Shown here: piece by piece, positions 59,892 to 64,000 of the stretch
Position numbering within the stretch: the first letter of the stretch is position 1
Layout of the letters: each line of letters starts with the position of its first letter
From: Calliopum simillimum
Lineage: Eukaryota > Arthropoda > Insecta > Diptera > Lauxaniidae
Direction of reading: 5' to 3'
DNA: 64,000 nt
Assembly: GCA_951812925.1 (NCBI GenBank)
Contig: OX638369.1
Span: 50,525,061-50,589,060 of the forward strand
Program-made: the position numbers and the translations under genes
The notes under the pieces: model-generated
Seen by the model: the letters and a program-made list of their open reading frames with translations, nothing else
What the model was told of the DNA's origin: nothing
Database searches by the model: none

Positions 59892-60395
59892 CACAGCACA
59901 ACAATGATTTTGTTGCAGGGCAGTTGAAAGTAATTTCTCAAGGAACTTTTTTTGTAGAATCCAAGTCCGAGGTCAGAATTGGCCCATCAGGTCTAAATTT
60001 TTAGATATTTGAGGTTAAAAGCACGAACACGAATTTTTTTGAAGTTTGATGCAGACTGCGCATTATTTTTTACTAAATTCTTCACGTAGCGTTAATCTTT
60101 CTCTTCAAAATTAGCACCTAAAAAGTGTAGAACGATGCTTTCTTCAAAAGTTATGGTCGATTTCCAAGAGTTAATTTTTAAGAGAACGTAATGAATTAAG
60201 TAAAGAACAGTTTTGTGGAGTCAGCATCTAACCTTAAAAAATAACCGTGTCCGGGTTTTCAACCTAAAATATCTCAAAATCTAAAACTGATGGGCCAATT
60301 CTGTCGTCAGACTCAGATTCTACGCAATAAGTTCCTTGGGAATTGACAAACAACTACCATGCAACAATCACAAACCCATTATTTGTTGTGCAGTG
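59892..60395. mobile_element. 504-bp MITE, TTA flanks
   Basis: Inverted ends CACAGCACAACA and (other strand) CACTGCACAACA, with arms of about 130 bp pairing the regions around TTGGCCCATCAG and CTGATGGGCCAA. TTA lies on both sides (59889-59891 and 60396-60398). A three-base TWA duplication is the PIF/Harbinger habit; that placement is inference. Non-coding. Confidence 0.75.
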
Positions 60396-61091
60396 TTATC
60401 TATTCATAACAAAAATGAATATGAAACACTTCATAAACATACATACAAATGTACAATAAACTAAATACTGTAGAAAAATTACATATAATTAATTTTTACC
60501 GGGTGACGTACATACTTGTTATTTGTAAAAAATAAGGTCAAGATCAGAATGTTTTTGATAGTAACATGATAATAATAAAATACATTCGGAACAGATAACG
60601 AATGTGAAACGTTCATATTTAAAAACAATACAGTTGTTCTCTAGATGTCAGACTAAATATTCACTCTTAGGTGAATTCGAGACTGTTAGGTATGCGGAAG
60701 TACTTCACATTATGAGATTTATCATGAATTCATTTAGAAACTCCCTTTCGAGAGTATATTTCTTTCTCGAGACTATATTTCTTTCTCGAGAGGAAGCATT
60801 TGCAACTTTGAGAATGGAAATTTCATTTCCAGCAGGGATAATTTTTTGTTTCAATTTTTTTCCAGTCTTCTTTCAATTTTCGCCAAAAAACTATTATGCA
60901 GCCTTGGTCCTTTTTATTGAATTTTAAACATCTAAATTTCATTAAAAACAACCAAAGCAAAGTAAAATTACAAAATTGGTGATGGTCAACGAGTTCGACC
61001 AAATAAATTTCCAAGCTTTCACACTTTATGAGAAGATGACGGGGTTACGTTGAAGTACCAATGCTATTTTCATTGATAAATTTGTCTCAAG

Positions 61092-61999
61092 CAGACTTGG
61101 GGGTTTTGCATTAGATTTTATTTTTCACTACACTTAGTGCTAGTGAAAAAATATTCACTATCAAGGAATTTATTTAGTGTTAGTGCAAAATCCTTCACTA
61201 TCAAAAAATTCATTAAGTGGTAATGAAAAAGATTTCCATTATCACTAAATTTAGTTAAAAGTTTTAAATAATATTTCCACTAAATTTAGTGATAGTGAAA
61301 ATTCATTCACTATCAAAAAATTGATTTAGTGGTAATGGCAAATTTTCCATTATCACTAAATCTATTGAAAGTGAAAATTTGTTCCATTGAATTTAATGAA
61401 ACTTTAATGAAAATTTTCAATAAATGTTGCAATAAATTTAATGAAACATTTTCACTTTCATTAAATTTAATGAAACTTTAATGGAAATTTTCACTATCAC
61501 TAAATTTAATGAAACTTTAATGAAAATCTTCATTAATGTTTCATTAGAAGCTTCATTAAATTTAGTGATAGTAAAATTTTGTTTCATTGAATTTAATGAA
61601 ACTTTAATGAAAATTTTCTTTGGAAGTCTCATTAGAGCATCATAAAATTAAGTGATAGAAAAATTTTGTTTCATTGAATTTAATGAAACTTTAATGAAAA
61701 TTTCCACTAATGTTTCATTAAATTCAATGAAACAAATTTTCATTATCACTAAATTTAGTGCAATTTTTATTGGATATTTTCATTAAATTTTAATGATAGT
61801 GAAAAACTTTCCACTATCATTTGATGATTTTCCATTACCATCAAATGAATTTTTACATAGTGAAAAAATGTCCACTATCACTAAATTTAATGGAGAAAAT
61901 TTTCACTATCTCTAATTAGATTTAGTGGTAGTGGAAAAAGTTTCACTATCAAAGTATTCATTAAATATTAGTGAAAAGCTCAATGAACCCCCAAGTCTG
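61092..61999. mobile_element. 908-bp hAT-like element filled with palindromic repeats
   Basis: Ends CAGACTTGGGGGTT and its complement (GGGGGTTCATTG on the far strand), with the exact 8-bp duplication GTCTCAAG at 61084-61091 and 62000-62007. The interior is a dense mosaic of short A/T-rich phrases present in both orientations, such as TTTCACTATCACTAAATTTA and TTCATTAAATTTAATGAAAC. No coding capacity. CAG-type ends plus 8 bp suggest hAT. Confidence 0.88.
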
Positions 62000-62029
62000 G
62001 TCTCAAGTATAGCTTAGTAATATTTCATA

Positions 62030-62160
62030 TTTATTTTTTTAAAACTAGTTTATTTAATGAAGGTTTAAATGATAAGAAAGAATATGGAATCAAAAACTGT
62101 CGCTCGGATCTAGTGTCGAGGATCCGGATCCGGATATGGTTTTAAGAAAAACCGGTATAG
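62030..62160. repeat. Dispersed repeat shared with 14970-15080
   Basis: AAAACTAGTTTATTT followed by 'CTCGGATCTAGTGTCG' recurs near 14980-15055 with intervening similarity. Origin unknown. Confidence 0.55.
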
Positions 62161-62247
62161 TTGGAAATTCTTGGATTTCAAAAATATTGATGTAATACGA
62201 AAGGCAAAAAATTGTATTGAGAAAAGTTTTAAATTTGGCGTATATAT

Positions 62248-62989
62248 TAGGGCTGTTCAAAAAAAAAAAATTTTTCGAATTTCCAAGATATACTTTGGCA
62301 TCACGATCTACAATGTAGAAAATGAAAAGTTTATTAAAAATGACGTTGAAAAAAATTTTTTTCTAAAATTAAGTAAAAAAAAAAAAAAACAATTTACACT
62401 TGTTCCTTGGATGGTTTTAAGCATTTTATGCCATGGGCACTTTTTTGTACGATGCCTTCCTCTTGAGTAAAAAGCGTTTTGCCCTTCCCAGGGCTGCATT
62501 ACTATGTTTCAAACGTTATGTCATCGAGCCTGCTGGCCCAAAAAAGTCTTAACATGTCTGGTCTTGAAGGTTTTTAAGAGCTCTTTTGAATGAGATCTTG
62601 TAAATTAAAAAATGTTCAATTCGTTTAAGGCACGATGACTTTTTTCTTTGAAAAACCGTAAAATTTCGCCTCCTTAGGGCAGTTTTTCGTTTTTTAAGAA
62701 GTGTAAAATTTTTTTTGTCAAAATTACAACGTAGGTTTTAAAGTTCATTAAAAAGCAAACAAAATGAATGTTTTTAAGGTACTCTAAAACAAATTTTTCA
62801 AATTGTTTGACAACATTTTATAATTAATGCTAAAAAAAAAATAATAAAAATATATTTCTGCTTTGAGCCACCTTTAAATATGAATTTAAAAATCTGAAAA
62901 ATTTTTTGGGATATTCTGTCATGATGTAGATCGTGATGCCAAAGTATATCTTGGAAATTCGGAAAATTTTTTTTTTTTGAACAGCCCTA
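62248..62989. mobile_element. 742-bp MITE, TAGGGCTGTTC ends
   Basis: Inverted arms of about 65 bp: TAGGGCTGTTCAAAA, a run of A, TCGAATTTCCAAGATATACT and TTGGCATCACGATCTACA; the right end is the complement. The flanks GTATATAT and GTATATGT match at 7 of 8 positions. TAGGG-type ends with an 8-bp duplication suggest hAT. The interior has no transposase. Confidence 0.8.
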
Positions 62990-64000
62990 GTATATGTATT
63001 ATTTATTCGCCCTTCGAAGTTTCTGTTCAAAAACTTAAGAATGAATTCTTATAACAAATGTCATAATATACCCAGTCAAATTACTGCCGAAAACCTTACT
63101 TTGCAATGATTTTCCCTGAAATTCTCGAGAATATTCATTCATGATAACGCCTTTTGTGAAAGTTAACGGCTGCAGTTAAAATCTTGCAAAAGTTATGCAA
63201 CGAAATAGAGAATCAATAACTGCAAACCTACCAAAACGTAGATGAAACTCGAATTAAATATAACCCAAGGGTTGTGGAACAATTAAAGCGTTGCGTCGCT
63301 TATTACTATACAGTACTGCTGCATTGCTGTACGGAATTCACCCAATTTTTATATAATGAAAAATTATGATTATTGAGATAAAGACCTTTGTTAAGAAAGA
63401 GCAATGAAGAACTTGGATTAAGCTTCTACTTGACTGTATGCTAAAGTCGCAGGAGGTTAACTTTCTTTATAGCAGTACTTTTTAGCAAATTAGTTATGTC
63501 ATTCTGTTATAAATATGCACCATATTACTAAAGAAATAATAAATACAGATCAGTTATTGCGTTAAATTTCCTTCCCTTCGAAATATATTAAAAATTCTAA
63601 TCGATAATTCTAAATAAGAAGTTGAAAAAAGAAATATGTATGTATTGTTGCGTTACAAGTTATATAAAATATTATAATAAAAATAAATTTTTATTGTATT
63701 CCCCACGTAAACGCTCATATAAATTTGACAAAAGCTTATTTTGAAAAATATAATCGTTAGTTATGTTAAATAATTTGCTATAAAATTTCAAATCTATAAA
63801 TGAAAATAAAAAAACAAAATTAAATTCACAATGTTTTAAATGTTTACACTAAAAAAATCACTTATATATGATAGGAAAGACATTTTTATTTACACTCGTT
63901 TTTCTGGAATGGTGTTCAGTTATAAGTTTGCGGAACCTCTAATTTTTTTTTTCTTACAATTACTAATGATGTTAGCAACAGAACTCAAAAACTTTTAAAA
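62990..64000. other. AT-rich DNA, nothing recognised
   Basis: No gene, RNA or bounded repeat seen up to the window end; only a CTCGAGAATATTCATTCATG phrase near 63126 resembling sequences at about 56230 and 60720. Confidence 0.4.

Overview
The window is nuclear DNA of a higher (brachyceran) fly. Its genes are intron-containing, the conceptual proteins closely follow Drosophila ones, and the intergenic and intronic DNA is AT-rich and packed with transposons. A tephritid-type fly is my best guess, but nothing here proves the family. No bacterial, organellar, rRNA, tRNA or CRISPR feature was seen.

Five protein-coding genes were assembled by following splice sites and reading phase. (1) ATP13A1/CG6230, a P5A-type ER ATPase, + strand, 6269-13502, eight exons, with its first exon(s) outside the recognisable part. 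(2) Gustatory receptor Gr39a, - strand, 14020-19298: two large alternative first exons (18378-19298 and 15281-16471) feed the same three tiny 3' exons. (3) E2f2, + strand, 23356-25254, five exons. (4) A DDX47/Rrp3-type DEAD-box rRNA-processing helicase (CG9253 orthologue), - strand, 27121-29175, three exons. (5) Dap160/intersectin, + strand, 38203-57156, eleven exons encoding 1206 residues. Introns are GT-AG and the phases close exactly in all five. ATP13A1 and Gr39a converge with only 517 bp between stop codons. E2f2 and the helicase also converge. Gr39a/E2f2 and helicase/Dap160 are divergent pairs. The genes are not a pathway. The names Gr39a, E2f2 and Dap160 suggest a block corresponding to Drosophila cytological region 39 (inference).

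Mobile DNA makes up much of the rest. 1-4920: a MITE truncated by the window edge, then a roughly 2.5 kb inverted-repeat element split by a complete but decayed Tigger/pogo element with TA duplication. 8.03-10.13 kb: a large foldback in an ATP13A1 intron. 12.34-12.73 kb and 28.23-28.48 kb: two small CAGGCC-ended MITEs. 17.3-21.9 kb and 34.9-35.9 kb: four copies of a DINE-1/Helentron-like element. 29.5-34.6 kb: a TE cluster with a LINE 3' end, a palindromic Tc1-like element and mariner-like remnants. 36-50 kb: the first Dap160 intron, with a GC-rich 374-bp MITE, a 723-bp MITE, and a decayed hAT element that itself carries a nested 652-bp element and a 390-bp tandem duplication. 51.6-53.5 kb: two inverted-repeat elements in Dap160 introns, one holding a 49-bp LINE stub with 13-bp duplications. 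59.9-63 kb: three further MITEs, including a 908-bp hAT-like element filled with short palindromic repeats.

The observations I value most are the Gr39a alternative-first-exon locus, the palindromic Tc1, the hAT/MITE nest, and the two 8-bp-duplication elements filled with self-complementary repeats. I found no convincing new multi-gene system. TE superfamily assignments rest on termini, target duplications and short motifs read by eye.
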